DNA of 62,755 nt from Anaerostipes sp. (GCF_018381315.1 NZ_JAGZSD010000022.1:1-62755), one strand, 5' to 3'. Shown: positions 32,588 through 41,835, counted from the first letter of the stretch. The notes: generated by a model from the letters alone, not told the origin. Translations and numbers: made by a program.

Positions 32588-33484
32588 ATGAAAACAAAGA
32601 ACAGATCAATGATGGCAGCCCTTGCGGTGCTTGCCACTTTTTTATGGGGGAGTGCTTTCCCAAGTGTTAAATTAGGTTATGAAATCTTTCAGATTCAGGG
32701 AGATGATATCGGAAGCAAACTGCTGTTTGCGGGGATTCGTTTTGCTGCTGCAGGGGTTATGGTTCTGGCAGTATTGGGTGCCCAGACCAGACAAAAGCCG
32801 GTGCCAAAGAAGGGGACATTCAAACAGCTTCTGGCCCTTGGTATTCTTCAGACAGCAGTCCAGTACTATTTCTTTTATGTGGGCCTGGCTCATACAACAG
32901 GAGCAAAGGGGTCCATCATCAACTCGTTTACAGCGTTCTTTCCGGTGGTTTTGGCACCTTTTTTCTTTAAAAGTGACCGACTTACAGTGAAAAAAATCTT
33001 GGGATGTGCCGTGGGTCTTTCCGGTATTGTTCTGATCAACCTGCAGGGAGGAAGCCTCGGAGGATTCGCATGGAACGGAGAAGGATTTATAGTATTGGCT
33101 GCGCTGTCACAGAGCCTGGCCTCCATTTACAGCAAAAAGCTGGCACAGACTATGAATGTGATGCTGATCGCAGGCTATCAGCTGCTGCTTGGAGGAACCC
33201 TGCTCCTGATTTTTGGATATGCTGGCCACGGTACTTTGGCATTCCAAAGCAGCGGACTAATGCTGCTCCTTTATATGGCCGTTCTTTCAGCGGTTGCATT
33301 CAGCGTCTGGACCTGGCTGCTGTCCCATTATCCGGTCAGTTCTATTTCCATTTATAATCTTCTGATACCGGTATTCGGGACATTGCTTTCAGGGCTGCTT
33401 TTAAAAGAAAATGTCTTTACTGCCGTAAATATTGCATCCATTCTTCTTGTGTGCGGCGGGATTGCTGTTGTGAACAGAGAATGA
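32588..33484 (+). CDS. EamA/DMT-family transporter
   Basis: 298 residues, ten hydrophobic helices arranged as two EamA halves. N-terminal signature AVLATFLWGSAFPSVKLGYE; the second half begins near FIVLAALSQSLASIYSKKLA. Members export or import metabolites such as amino acids; substrate not predictable. The ATG at 32588 is chosen because GGAGGAAGAT is immediately upstream; the in-frame ATG at 32519 lacks a ribosome site. The gene is divergent from glnK and followed by its own terminator. Confidence 0.92.
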   Translation: MKTKNRSMMAALAVLATFLWGSAFPSVKLGYEIFQIQGDDIGSKLLFAGIRFAAAGVMVLAVLGAQTRQKPVPKKGTFKQLLALGILQTAVQYYFFYVGLAHTTGAKGSIINSFTAFFPVVLAPFFFKSDRLTVKKILGCAVGLSGIVLINLQGGSLGGFAWNGEGFIVLAALSQSLASIYSKKLAQTMNVMLIAGYQLLLGGTLLLIFGYAGHGTLAFQSSGLMLLLYMAVLSAVAFSVWTWLLSHYPVSSISIYNLLIPVFGTLLSGLLLKENVFTAVNIASILLVCGGIAVVNRE

Positions 33485-33517
33485 GGATATATGAATACAG
33501 CATTCATGTATCTTTTG
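33485..33517 (+). terminator. Intrinsic terminator after the EamA gene
   Basis: GGATATATGAAT / ATTCATGTATC stem with ACAGC loop and TTTT, starting just after the stop codon. Confidence 0.8.
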
Positions 33518-33567
33518 CATTGCCATTCTTTCCCTAATGAATTATACTAAAAAAGTAAAGATTGAAT

Positions 33568-33655
33568 TATATACCGGGCAAAGCAGGTGAAAACCTGTGA
33601 CGCAAAGCTAAAGGGTCTAAGATTTTGTTGATTATGACAGCCAGCTGCAGTTTAT
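33568..33655 (+). ncRNA. Cyclic di-GMP-I (GEMM-I) riboswitch
   Basis: The conserved aptamer elements are all present in order: GGGCAAAGC, a hairpin with GAAA tetraloop (AGGT-GAAA-ACCT), TGACGCAAAGC, GGGTCTAA, then GACAGCCAGCTGC. The GAAA loop and its receptor region and the c-di-GMP-contacting CGCAAAGC are intact. It sits 110-200 bases ahead of the surface protein gene and is followed directly by an intrinsic terminator, giving transcription-level control. Whether the ligand turns the gene on or off cannot be settled by eye. Confidence 0.94.
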
Positions 33656-33656
33656 A

Positions 33657-33695
33657 TGCATTGCGTCTCTTTTTGAGAATGCAGTGCATTTTTTA
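33657..33695 (+). terminator. Riboswitch expression-platform terminator
   Basis: TGCATTGCGTCTC / GAGAATGCAGTGCA stem followed by T6. Its 5' arm begins within the last bases of the aptamer P1 region (TTTATATGCATT), so aptamer and terminator can compete. Confidence 0.85.
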
Positions 33696-33764
33696 TTTCA
33701 GATGCGCACAAAGTGCCTGTTAATGGGGAGTCAATAAGATCTGTATTGTTTGAGAGGGATTGAG

Positions 33765-36700
33765 ATGAAGAATAAAAAAGTAAAATATATAATTTCCTGG
33801 ATACTTTTATTTATTATGGTGTTTTGCACAGTGATTCCTGAAAACAGGGTATCTGCGGCAGAGAATACGCCGAAACTGACAGGACTTCAGACTGTATATC
33901 TGACAACATCGGGTACTTATCCGTCAGGAGACGGAAGTACAAAGGAGAAACCGCTGCACGATATGAAAGATGCATTTGACAGTGTGGCAGATGGAGGAAC
34001 CATTGTCATTCTCGGTTATTATGTAGATCAGGCAGGGTTTACAACACCAGCAGGAAAAGCAGTGACCATACAGGGAGAGGATGAGAGTGTTTTTTTGACT
34101 CTGCGCTATGGAATAACTATGGGAAGTGATTTGAAGTTTGACCGGATCAGACTGGAAACCACGGCCACTGATGCGGATGCAAGATGTTTCTTTGTAAATG
34201 GCTACTCGCTGAAAATGACAGATTCTGTTCAGTGTTATGTCAATGAAAATGATAATCAGAAGGCTTACATTTATGCGGGGAGTCCTGACGGAACAGAAAT
34301 TTCAGGAAGGAGGGCAAAGATTGACGTAGGAGGCGGCAGATTTGCCGGAATTTACGGATATGGGAAAGGCGGAGCAAAAGTACTGGAGGGATCTGAAATT
34401 ACGGTCAGGGACAATGCTTTGACAGACCGCCTGGATACTGCATCTGTTGTAAATATTTACTCCAGACAGAAGCTGAGAGAAGCAGCTCAGAATATTGAAT
34501 GGATGAATATCTGCGCGCCTTTTGATACCTATAATCTGTTTAATGTCAAAAATATAACGCTTCAGTCAATTCTTACCCTGACAGCAGAGAATGGAACAAC
34601 ACTGAATGGGAATCTGGACATGAAGGGAGCTGCCAGCCTGGATATAAAATCAGATCTTTATATCAAAGGAGAATTAAGCGGAACAGGAACCATCACCCCA
34701 TGGTTCCGGGGCCAGGTAGTTTCGGGGTCAAAAGAATCCGCCGGGAAGCTGACATTTGAAAATGACGTGAATTCATGGGAAATGCGCATGGAGGAGACAG
34801 AATCGGGAATAAGATGGTATGCCGCGCCGAAAAACACGATGAGTGTGTATTATATAGATGGAACCGCAGGGGATGACAGAAATACCGGAGAGTCAGCAGA
34901 CCAGGCATTTGCTTCAGTACAGAAAGCTTTGGATACAGCAGTCTCCGGAAAAGCTGAAATTTTGTTGATTATTTCAGGAGATACAACAGTCAGTGAAGCT
35001 TTGAATCTTTCTCTGCCCGGGCATACTCTTACAGTATCCGGCATGGGCTCTTCCCCTGCAAAGCTTACAGTTAATGAGCCGCTGACAATCGGCCAATACA
35101 CACAGTTCGACAATCTGAACATGGATTTTACCGGATGTGCCGGACGGGACGGCATTGTGATAGACGGTGAATCTGCCGTATTTGAAGATAATCTTTCCAT
35201 GGAGGGGACGCCTCCTGACATCAGATGCATAGGCGGGGAAGGAAGCGCAGCACAGCAGATTGATATTTACAGCGGGACTTATGGAAATATAAAAGGGGAG
35301 GATCAGGAAGCTTTTCTGGTTCTGCATAATGGAAGCATCAAGGGAAAGATCAGCGGATGGGGCTACATTGATGCTGCTCCGGAAATCTGGAATAACGGTG
35401 AAGTATATGTAGGAGGAGGCATCGAAAGTTCCGGATGGGTGACGCTGTTAGGCGGAGCAGATGCAATTACCGTGGACGGCGGCATACAGGCAGAGAGTTT
35501 GGAGACAGATGGGCAGCAGGTAAATCTTAAGGTCACCAGTGCAAGCCAGATTAATGTGAGTGAGTTTGATCCAAAGATTTCATTGACTGTACTTCCGAAA
35601 GAGGAAACAGTGACAGAGGGTATTTATCTGACGGCAGATTCTTTTGTTGAAAATACGAAGGTATCCAGAATCAGGCTTAAAAATACCAAAGGGTATATCA
35701 TGCCGGTGAGTAAAAGCGGCGATAAATACATTGGTACACTGAAGGCTGCTGTACAGCTGGGGTCCCCAACGCAGATTGTGTGGGACACAAAGGGCACAGG
35801 AAAGCTTACATGGGACAAAGTACCGAATGAAGAAAAGTATCTGGTGACGGTTTGGAAGGGAGATGAAGAGGTCCTTACGGAAAAAGAGACCAGTACAGAA
35901 AGCATGGACTGCTCTCAAGAACTCATAAGATACGGCAAAGGAGAGTACAGGGCTGCAGTCCAGGCTGTTTCCGGTACCGATGAGTACTCAGACAGTGACG
36001 TCTCGTACAGCGGGGTGCTGTCATACCATATTAAAGCCCAAAGTATTGTGTTAAGCACAAATAAAAAAGAATTGGTTATAGGTGAGAAATTTCAGCTGAA
36101 AGCAAAAGCCTGGCCAAATAATGCGGAATGCGGATTCCAATGGACTTCTTCGGATGCATCCGCCGCTGATGTCGATGAAGAAGGAAATGTTACGGCTGTA
36201 TCGCCGGGGACTGCAGATATCATAGCAGAGGCTGATGACGGAAGCGGGGCAGCCGCATCCTGCCGGATTACAGTAAAAGCAAAGCCGGTTCAGAAAGCAG
36301 AACAAATTGTGCTGAGCCAGACAAAAAAGACACTGTATCCTGGAGAAAGCTTTCCTTTGCAGGCAGATGTGCTGCCCAAAAATACAGCCGACAGAACTGT
36401 AAAATGGAGCAGTTCCAACCCAAAGGCAGTTGAGGTCACCAGCTCAGGAAGGATTACAGCGAAGTCTGAGGGGCGTGCCGCAGTGACTGCACAAGCCAAT
36501 GACGGCAGCGGCATCAAGGCAGAGTGCATCGTTACCGTTGCTGCCAGAACCTATTCTGTCCGGTATATACTTGACGGGGGACGGAATCACAGGGATAATC
36601 CTTCAAAGTTTGCAAATCCGCCGGTCCGCCTGAGAGATCCGGTAAAAGAAGGATATTTGTTTGCCGGATGGTATACGGATGCCGGATTTAGGATGAAAGC

Positions 36701-37247
36701 GGAGACAATCTCCCAGAAAAAAGATTATATATTGTATGCCAAATGGCAGAAGGCAGCTCTTGCTGCGCCAAAACTAACTTCAATGAAGAATCCGGCGGGT
36801 CAGAGCCTGACTGTGAGTTATTCCAGGGTATCCGGAGCCGAAGGGTATGAAATCTCTGTTTCGCCGAATGCAGGATTCAGCAAAGGTTCTGTGAAAAAAT
36901 GGGAAACAATGTCTGTCGGAAAGACCGTGACCGGACTGAAAAAGAATACGGTATATTATGTCAGAATCCGGGCTTACCGGAAGGATTCTGCCGGTAAGAA
37001 AGCGTACGGTGCGTACAGCGCAAAAACAAAGGGATATACAGTCAAGTATCAGCTGAATAAGGGAAAAAATCATAATGCAAACATCATCAGTTACTACAAT
37101 ATAAAAGTACCGCTTAAAAATCCGTCCCGTAAGGGTTACAGGTTCAAAGGCTGGTATACAACCAAAAAATATAAGAAGAGAATCAAATCCATACCAAAGG
37201 GAAAGAGAGTGAACTATACCCTCTATGCGAAATGGAAGAAAAAATAA
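33765..37247 (+). CDS. Secreted multidomain surface protein under c-di-GMP riboswitch control
   Basis: 1160 residues. A signal peptide (ISWILLFIMVFCTVIPENRVSA) is followed by two beta-helix-like regions that each open with a DUF1565-type phrase (SGDGSTKEKPLHDMKDAF and AGDDRNTGESADQAFASVQ), two Big_2 Ig-like domains (from IVLSTNKKELVIGEKF and IVLSQTKKTLYPGESF), an InlB repeat (YILDGG ... FAGWYTD ... LYAKWQK), an Fn3-like domain and a final InlB repeat (YQLNKG ... FKGWYTT ... LYAKWKKK). No sorting signal or C-terminal anchor is seen, so it may bind the surface non-covalently. The start at 33765 follows AGAGGG. Adhesion or matrix role is inferred. Confidence 0.92.
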   Translation: MKNKKVKYIISWILLFIMVFCTVIPENRVSAAENTPKLTGLQTVYLTTSGTYPSGDGSTKEKPLHDMKDAFDSVADGGTIVILGYYVDQAGFTTPAGKAVTIQGEDESVFLTLRYGITMGSDLKFDRIRLETTATDADARCFFVNGYSLKMTDSVQCYVNENDNQKAYIYAGSPDGTEISGRRAKIDVGGGRFAGIYGYGKGGAKVLEGSEITVRDNALTDRLDTASVVNIYSRQKLREAAQNIEWMNICAPFDTYNLFNVKNITLQSILTLTAENGTTLNGNLDMKGAASLDIKSDLYIKGELSGTGTITPWFRGQVVSGSKESAGKLTFENDVNSWEMRMEETESGIRWYAAPKNTMSVYYIDGTAGDDRNTGESADQAFASVQKALDTAVSGKAEILLIISGDTTVSEALNLSLPGHTLTVSGMGSSPAKLTVNEPLTIGQYTQFDNLNMDFTGCAGRDGIVIDGESAVFEDNLSMEGTPPDIRCIGGEGSAAQQIDIYSGTYGNIKGEDQEAFLVLHNGSIKGKISGWGYIDAAPEIWNNGEVYVGGGIESSGWVTLLGGADAITVDGGIQAESLETDGQQVNLKVTSASQINVSEFDPKISLTVLPKEETVTEGIYLTADSFVENTKVSRIRLKNTKGYIMPVSKSGDKYIGTLKAAVQLGSPTQIVWDTKGTGKLTWDKVPNEEKYLVTVWKGDEEVLTEKETSTESMDCSQELIRYGKGEYRAAVQAVSGTDEYSDSDVSYSGVLSYHIKAQSIVLSTNKKELVIGEKFQLKAKAWPNNAECGFQWTSSDASAADVDEEGNVTAVSPGTADIIAEADDGSGAAASCRITVKAKPVQKAEQIVLSQTKKTLYPGESFPLQADVLPKNTADRTVKWSSSNPKAVEVTSSGRITAKSEGRAAVTAQANDGSGIKAECIVTVAARTYSVRYILDGGRNHRDNPSKFANPPVRLRDPVKEGYLFAGWYTDAGFRMKAETISQKKDYILYAKWQKAALAAPKLTSMKNPAGQSLTVSYSRVSGAEGYEISVSPNAGFSKGSVKKWETMSVGKTVTGLKKNTVYYVRIRAYRKDSAGKKAYGAYSAKTKGYTVKYQLNKGKNHNANIISYYNIKVPLKNPSRKGYRFKGWYTTKKYKKRIKSIPKGKRVNYTLYAKWKKK

Positions 37248-37261
37248 AAATGGCGGGCATG

Positions 37262-37699
37262 TCACCAGTCCGCCAGGTTTTCTACAACCGCATGCTGCAG
37301 TGTAAATTGTGAGAGCTGCCGTTTGTACGCCTGTTCGGCCTGAGTAAAGACAGAGACGATCTGACTCTCTTTTTCATGGGCAAGCTCTTTTTTGTCCGGA
37401 AATACTTTATCCACCAGATTTGTAGTGGACAAAAAGCTTCCATCACCTTCAATAGCCTCGAAAACATCCAGGAGACTGATGTTTTCCGGGGCTTTTTTTA
37501 ATATAAAGCCGCCATTTTTGCCGGATTCAGAATCTACCAATTCTGAGACAACCAGCTGCCGCATAATCTTTTTTAAATAGGAATCAGATAATCCCAGCCG
37601 CTCACTCAGTGTATAGCTTTTCACAGGTGCGTGGCCCGGAGTATGGGCAATGAACAGCAGGATACACACTGCCTGTTCCAGGCTTCCTTTGATTTTCAT
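37262..37699 (-). CDS. Rrf2-family transcriptional regulator
   Basis: 145 residues. N-terminal winged HTH (LSERLGLSDSYLKKIMRQL) with the Rrf2 wing GKNGGFILKKAPENISLLDVFEAIEG-type sequence. The three Cys that bind Fe-S in IscR/NsrR are absent (only Cys12 is present), so it is not an Fe-S sensor. The ribosome site is AAGGAGG. It converges on the end of the riboswitch-controlled gene and diverges from the YhgE-type gene, which it probably regulates. Confidence 0.93.
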   Translation of the reverse strand: MKIKGSLEQAVCILLFIAHTPGHAPVKSYTLSERLGLSDSYLKKIMRQLVVSELVDSESGKNGGFILKKAPENISLLDVFEAIEGDGSFLSTTNLVDKVFPDKKELAHEKESQIVSVFTQAEQAYKRQLSQFTLQHAVVENLADW

Positions 37700-37762
37700 A
37701 TGAATAAATCCTCCTTATTATGAATCATTGTACCCGCTATTGGGACGTTTTTTCAAGAGGTG

Positions 37763-37791
37763 TTGACAAATAAAATACAGGTGAATATAAT
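37763..37791 (+). promoter_or_regulatory. SigmaA promoter of yhgE-plsC
   Basis: Consensus TTGACA, 17-base spacer, consensus TATAAT, in the divergent region between the Rrf2 and YhgE genes. Confidence 0.9.
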
Positions 37792-37802
37792 ACTCTGTAT
37801 CC

Positions 37803-37838
37803 GTAGATAAAGATTATCCATGGATATATTATATCTAC
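37803..37838. promoter_or_regulatory. Nested palindrome in the yhgE leader (operator candidate)
   Basis: GTAGATA ... TATCTAC outer arms with the perfect 12-base palindrome TATCCATGGATA inside, starting about 12 bases downstream of the -10. It is a fitting place for repressor binding by the divergent Rrf2 protein; it could also fold in RNA. Confidence 0.55.
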
Positions 37839-37907
37839 AAAATATTCTTTTGTAAACAGAAGGTGCAGGAAGGACATAAAAATAAGACTCAGAAAGAAGG
37901 AAGTAAG

Positions 37908-40541
37908 ATGCTGAAAAAAGAATGGCAGAACATACGAAAAAGCAAGTGGATGATGCTGGTGCTTGCCGCGATTATCCTGATTCCCACGCTGTATACAACG
38001 ATTTTCTTAGGTTCTATGTGGGATCCGTATGGTGAGACGGAGCATCTGCCGGTGGCAGTGGTCAATAACGATAAGTCCATCAATTATAACGGCACTAAAA
38101 TGGAAGTGGGAAAGGAGCTGGTTAAGAACCTGAAGAAATCCGGTTCCATGGATTTTCATTTTGTAAATGAGACAGAAGCGGCCTCAAAACTTAGAAACGG
38201 CACATATTATATGGTGATTACGATACCGGAGAATTTCTCAAAAAATGCATCCACATTGTTGGATGACCATCCAAAAAAGATGGAACTTCAGTACCGGACC
38301 AATCCGGGGACGAACTACATTGCATCCAAGATGGATGAGACAGCAGTGAATACGATCCGTACCCAGACAGCAGACCAGGTTACCAAGACCTATACGGAAA
38401 CCATGTTCCGGCAGGTTAAGACAGCTGCCAAAGGCTTTGGCCAGGCCGCAGACGGAGCAGGGCAGATAAACAGCGGTGCAAGGAAGCTTTCAAAAGGAAA
38501 TAACACTATTACGAAGAATCTGAACACATTGGCTTCAAGTTCTCTGACTTTTAAAAATGGAGCTGATTCTCTTCAAGTGGGATTAAAAAAATACACAGAT
38601 GGCGTGGATTTGGCGGATCAGGGAGCCGAAAAGTTAGATAAAGGAGCAGGCAGACTGTCAAAGGGGGCAGAATCCCTGAAATCCGGTGCCAAGGATTTAA
38701 AAAATGGAACCGGCACATTAAAAAACGGAGTTACAGATTATACGGACGGAGTAGGTAATGTATATGCGGGCAGCAGTGAACTCGGGAAAAACAGCAGTAC
38801 GCTGAACAGCGGTGTACGGGCGCTTTCTGAGGGGATTGAGACTCTGGAATCCGGAAGCGGCAGTGTTCTTGCCGGGCTGAAGACTATGTCCTCAGAACTT
38901 GGGAAATCACTGACCCCGGAAAAACAGCAGCAGGCAAAACAGCTGGCGGCAGGAATGAAGGAGGCCGCCGATCAGCTGGATCCGCAGGCAGCATCCGGCG
39001 CCGAAACTGCACAGACAGGAAAGAATGCCGGAGAACTGTCAAAGGAAACTTCCAATCTGACAGCAGATGCCAATGAACTGCGGCAGCAGATTGCGGATTT
39101 AAAAAATTCCTCCGGTTTCCGGAAACTGAGCCAGGAAGAACAGCAAAGCCTCATATCCGGCCTGGAAAAAAGTGCGGACTCAATTTCTTCAGATGCAAAA
39201 ACCATAGAAGATAAAGCGGCAAAAGTCAAAAGCTCTGCATCAGCAGAAAGCAGCACAAAGGCTTCAGGGGCAGGCCAGACACAGAAAATCGCATATCTTC
39301 TCAGAAACGGATCCCAAACGATCAGCTCTTTATCTTCCGGTCTGGGGGAAGTGAAAACAAACCTGGACAAAACAGGAACAAAACCTAAGGATATGGGACT
39401 GATCCAGGGAATGCAGGCAGTTTACCAGGGAACAGGACAAATGAAGTCCAAAGTGGACGGAAACAGCGGACTGAAAGAAGGAGTAAAAGCTTACACGCAG
39501 GGTGTGGCTCAGGTGAACGGCGGATTAAAACAGCTGGACAGCAAATCCGCAGAACTGAAAACGGGGGCATCGGCACTGGACAAAGGCGCCGGTCAGATGA
39601 CGGGAAAACTGCCGGATTTATTCCAGGGTATGGCGGATCTGAAAAACGGTACCTTAAGTCTTTGCAAAGGAACCAGCCAGCTCACCGGCAGCAGCCAGGC
39701 ATTGCTAAATGGAAGCGGACAGCTGTCATCAGGGGCAAAACAGATCAGCAGCGGGGCAGAAAAGCTGGCAGACGGATCTAAAACGGTGGGAGGAGGAATT
39801 GCCGGCCTGAAAGACGGAAGCAGGACTCTCAAGACAAAACTTACCGATGGCGCCAAAGAGGCCGGGAAAGTGAAGGATTCAAAGAATACCGTTGATATGT
39901 TTGCGTCTCCGGTAAAAACAGAACACTCTCAGATGTCCCGTGTACAAAATAACGGCCATGCCATGGCACCTTATATGATGTCTGTGGCTCTGTATGTAGC
40001 CTGTATTGCATTCTGCCTTATGTTCCCGCTGAAAGAACATGACGGAGAGGTAAGGAGCGGGTTCGGCTGGTGGCTTTCAAAGGCCTCTGTCATGGCGGCA
40101 GTGGCGGCTGTGCAGGCAGTGGTTATGGTCATTATGCTGATGCTTATCAACGGACTGGAACCAAAAGAACTGCTGACTACTTTTTTCATGGCAGTCTTAG
40201 TTTCCATGACATTTATGGCTGTGATCACCTTCTTTAATCTTTGGCTTGATAAGGTGGGAAGTTTTATTGTACTGGTATTTATGGTACTGCAGCTGGGAGG
40301 TGCGGCAGGAACGTATCCAATCGAGCTGTCACCGAAATTTTATCAGATCATTCATCCGTTTATGCCGTTCACATACAGTGTCAATGCATTTCGGAACACA
40401 CTGATGATCGGAGGAGGAATTACAGCGGAAGTTCTTGTATTCATAGGAATTCTGATTGTATTCTCTCTTTTATCCATTGGATATTACCAGAGAAGGGCAA
40501 AAGAAGTAAGAGTCAATAGTGCAGTCATAACAGAGGGATGA
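37908..40541 (+). CDS. YhgE/Pip-family membrane protein
   Basis: 877 residues. The N-terminal transmembrane helix and PIP motif region (YTTIFLGSMWDPYGETEHLP and PVAVVNNDKS) are followed by a long exported part with many short repeats of the type GAxxLxxGxxxL (about 200-680) and five or more C-terminal helices of ABC-2 type. Lactococcal Pip is a phage receptor and related proteins export small molecules or help assemble secretion systems. The start at 37908 follows AAGGAAG. plsC follows after 16 bases, as one operon under a consensus promoter and a palindromic leader element. Confidence 0.9.
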   Translation: MLKKEWQNIRKSKWMMLVLAAIILIPTLYTTIFLGSMWDPYGETEHLPVAVVNNDKSINYNGTKMEVGKELVKNLKKSGSMDFHFVNETEAASKLRNGTYYMVITIPENFSKNASTLLDDHPKKMELQYRTNPGTNYIASKMDETAVNTIRTQTADQVTKTYTETMFRQVKTAAKGFGQAADGAGQINSGARKLSKGNNTITKNLNTLASSSLTFKNGADSLQVGLKKYTDGVDLADQGAEKLDKGAGRLSKGAESLKSGAKDLKNGTGTLKNGVTDYTDGVGNVYAGSSELGKNSSTLNSGVRALSEGIETLESGSGSVLAGLKTMSSELGKSLTPEKQQQAKQLAAGMKEAADQLDPQAASGAETAQTGKNAGELSKETSNLTADANELRQQIADLKNSSGFRKLSQEEQQSLISGLEKSADSISSDAKTIEDKAAKVKSSASAESSTKASGAGQTQKIAYLLRNGSQTISSLSSGLGEVKTNLDKTGTKPKDMGLIQGMQAVYQGTGQMKSKVDGNSGLKEGVKAYTQGVAQVNGGLKQLDSKSAELKTGASALDKGAGQMTGKLPDLFQGMADLKNGTLSLCKGTSQLTGSSQALLNGSGQLSSGAKQISSGAEKLADGSKTVGGGIAGLKDGSRTLKTKLTDGAKEAGKVKDSKNTVDMFASPVKTEHSQMSRVQNNGHAMAPYMMSVALYVACIAFCLMFPLKEHDGEVRSGFGWWLSKASVMAAVAAVQAVVMVIMLMLINGLEPKELLTTFFMAVLVSMTFMAVITFFNLWLDKVGSFIVLVFMVLQLGGAAGTYPIELSPKFYQIIHPFMPFTYSVNAFRNTLMIGGGITAEVLVFIGILIVFSLLSIGYYQRRAKEVRVNSAVITEG

Positions 40542-40557
40542 AAAGAGTCATAAATTT

Positions 40558-41265
40558 ATGAAGAGAATATTGCTTATGGTATTCAGAAATATATTTCTGG
40601 TGCCTTTTATGTGGATCAAGTTATGCTATTATGCCGCCCATGTGGATAAGTATCCGGAAGAAAAGCGGTTCGCCCTGCTGAAGTTTATTACAGCCCGGGC
40701 GAACAAGGGCGGAAATGTTACAATTGAAATTTACGGACAAGAAAATATTCCGGAACAAGACGGTTTTATATTTTTCCCCAACCATCAGGGACTGTATGAT
40801 GTACTGGCCGTTGCCGAGGCGTGTCCCAGGCCGTTTTCTGTGGTAGCCAAAAAAGAGGTGGCCAATATCCAGTTTTTAAAACAGGTATTTGCCTGTATGA
40901 AAGCATATACGATCGACCGGGATGATGTACGCCAGGCTATGCAGGTAATCATCAATGTGGCAAACGAAGTAAAGCAGGGGAGAAATTATCTTATATTTGC
41001 AGAAGGGACCCGCTCCAAAAACGGCAATGAAGTACAGACATTCAAGGGAGGCAGTTTTAAGGCTGCCGTCAAGGCAAAATGCCCGATTGTTCCGGTGGCT
41101 CTTGTAAATGCTTTTATGCCGTTTGATTCAAATACAATCAAGCCGGTTACCGTTCAGGTACATTTTTTAAAACCGCTCCCTTATGAAGAATATAAAAATA
41201 TGAAAACAACAGAGATAGCGAAAGAGGTCAGAGACAGGATCCGGCAGGCAATAGAATTACGGTAA
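40558..41265 (+). CDS. plsC: 1-acyl-sn-glycerol-3-phosphate acyltransferase-like
   Basis: 235 residues. The catalytic H-x4-D motif is NHQGLYD and the substrate motif is FAEGTRSKNG. It acylates lysophosphatidic acid at the membrane in phospholipid synthesis. An N-terminal hydrophobic segment (LLMVFRNIFLVPFMW) anchors it. Co-transcribed with the YhgE-type gene, so its expression probably follows the Rrf2 regulator. A second housekeeping copy elsewhere would be expected but is not in the window. Confidence 0.93.
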   Translation: MKRILLMVFRNIFLVPFMWIKLCYYAAHVDKYPEEKRFALLKFITARANKGGNVTIEIYGQENIPEQDGFIFFPNHQGLYDVLAVAEACPRPFSVVAKKEVANIQFLKQVFACMKAYTIDRDDVRQAMQVIINVANEVKQGRNYLIFAEGTRSKNGNEVQTFKGGSFKAAVKAKCPIVPVALVNAFMPFDSNTIKPVTVQVHFLKPLPYEEYKNMKTTEIAKEVRDRIRQAIELR

Positions 41266-41272
41266 AATAGTG

Positions 41273-41302
41273 AAGCTGCTGTTTATACAGCAGCTTTTTA
41301 GA
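41273..41302 (+). terminator. Intrinsic terminator after plsC
   Basis: AAGCTGCTGT / ACAGCAGCTT stem with TTAT loop and a T run. Confidence 0.9.
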
Positions 41303-41307
41303 CAGGT

Positions 41308-41340
41308 AAAAAGGCCAGATAGGGAAATCTGGCCTTTTTG
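41308..41340. terminator. Second intrinsic terminator
   Basis: A perfect 13-bp stem AAAAAGGCCAGAT / ATCTGGCCTTTTT. The following 230 bases to the small Asn/Ser-rich gene are AT-rich with no clear gene. Confidence 0.92.
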
Positions 41341-41572
41341 AGGGGAGTATAAATAAATTAATAAGGGGTTATATAGTAGAAATATATAATGAATACCTTC
41401 TACAAATAAAATTATAAAGTATACTTCGTAAAAAAGCAATAATAAATTTAAAATCAAAATAAAATTATATTTTATACAAAAAATTTATGTTCCCGATTTG
41501 TAAATCTTACAAGAATATTTTTTTCTCTTTTGCAGACAATATTTGTGTAACCAACAGAAAGGAGAATTTATC

Positions 41573-41734
41573 ATGTCAAAAAATTATTCAAACGAAAGCA
41601 GCAACAGCAACAACAATAACAGTTCAAACGAGAGCAACAGCCAGAACAGGTCTCAGAACAAATCTCAGAGCAAAAACCAGAACAAATCTCAGAACAGCAG
41701 CCAGAACAGCAGCAAAAATTCTTCTAACCGTTAG
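41573..41734 (+). CDS. Asn/Ser/Gln-rich small protein, 53 residues
   Basis: Starts MSKNYSNESSNSNNNN and continues with repeated S-Q-N-K/S/R words to NSSNR. More than two thirds of the residues are Asn, Ser, Gln or Lys, and there is almost no hydrophobic residue. AAGGAGAATTTATC gives a good ribosome site and a strong terminator follows, so this is a real monocistronic gene. Similar low-complexity small proteins occur in Lachnospiraceae and are sometimes thought to be spore-associated; the function is unknown and no SASP motif is present. Confidence 0.75.
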   Translation: MSKNYSNESSNSNNNNSSNESNSQNRSQNKSQSKNQNKSQNSSQNSSKNSSNR

Positions 41735-41754
41735 TCATTAGAAGAAGGAATGGG

Positions 41755-41790
41755 AAAGACGTCCAAAGAAAATTTCTTTGGACGTCTTTT
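41755..41790 (+). terminator. Intrinsic terminator of the small Asn/Ser-rich gene
   Basis: A 17-bp stem AAAGACGTCCAAAGAAA / TTTCTTTGGACGTCTTT followed by T. Confidence 0.95.
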
Positions 41791-41835
41791 CACGTTTCTG
41801 CATATTCTAAATTATAAAAGGGAAAGTATTTTAAA

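Noticed and set aside
37249..37262. GGCGGGCATG word resembling the 3' end of the dispersed repeat
   Set aside because: Only about ten bases match, the core of the repeat is absent, and it overlaps the end of the Rrf2 gene.
38440..39860. Repeat-rich part of the YhgE gene considered as a nucleotide repeat array or CRISPR-like array
   Set aside because: The repetition is at protein level (GAxxLxxG) with irregular spacing and no conserved DNA repeat. No CRISPR array was seen anywhere in the window.
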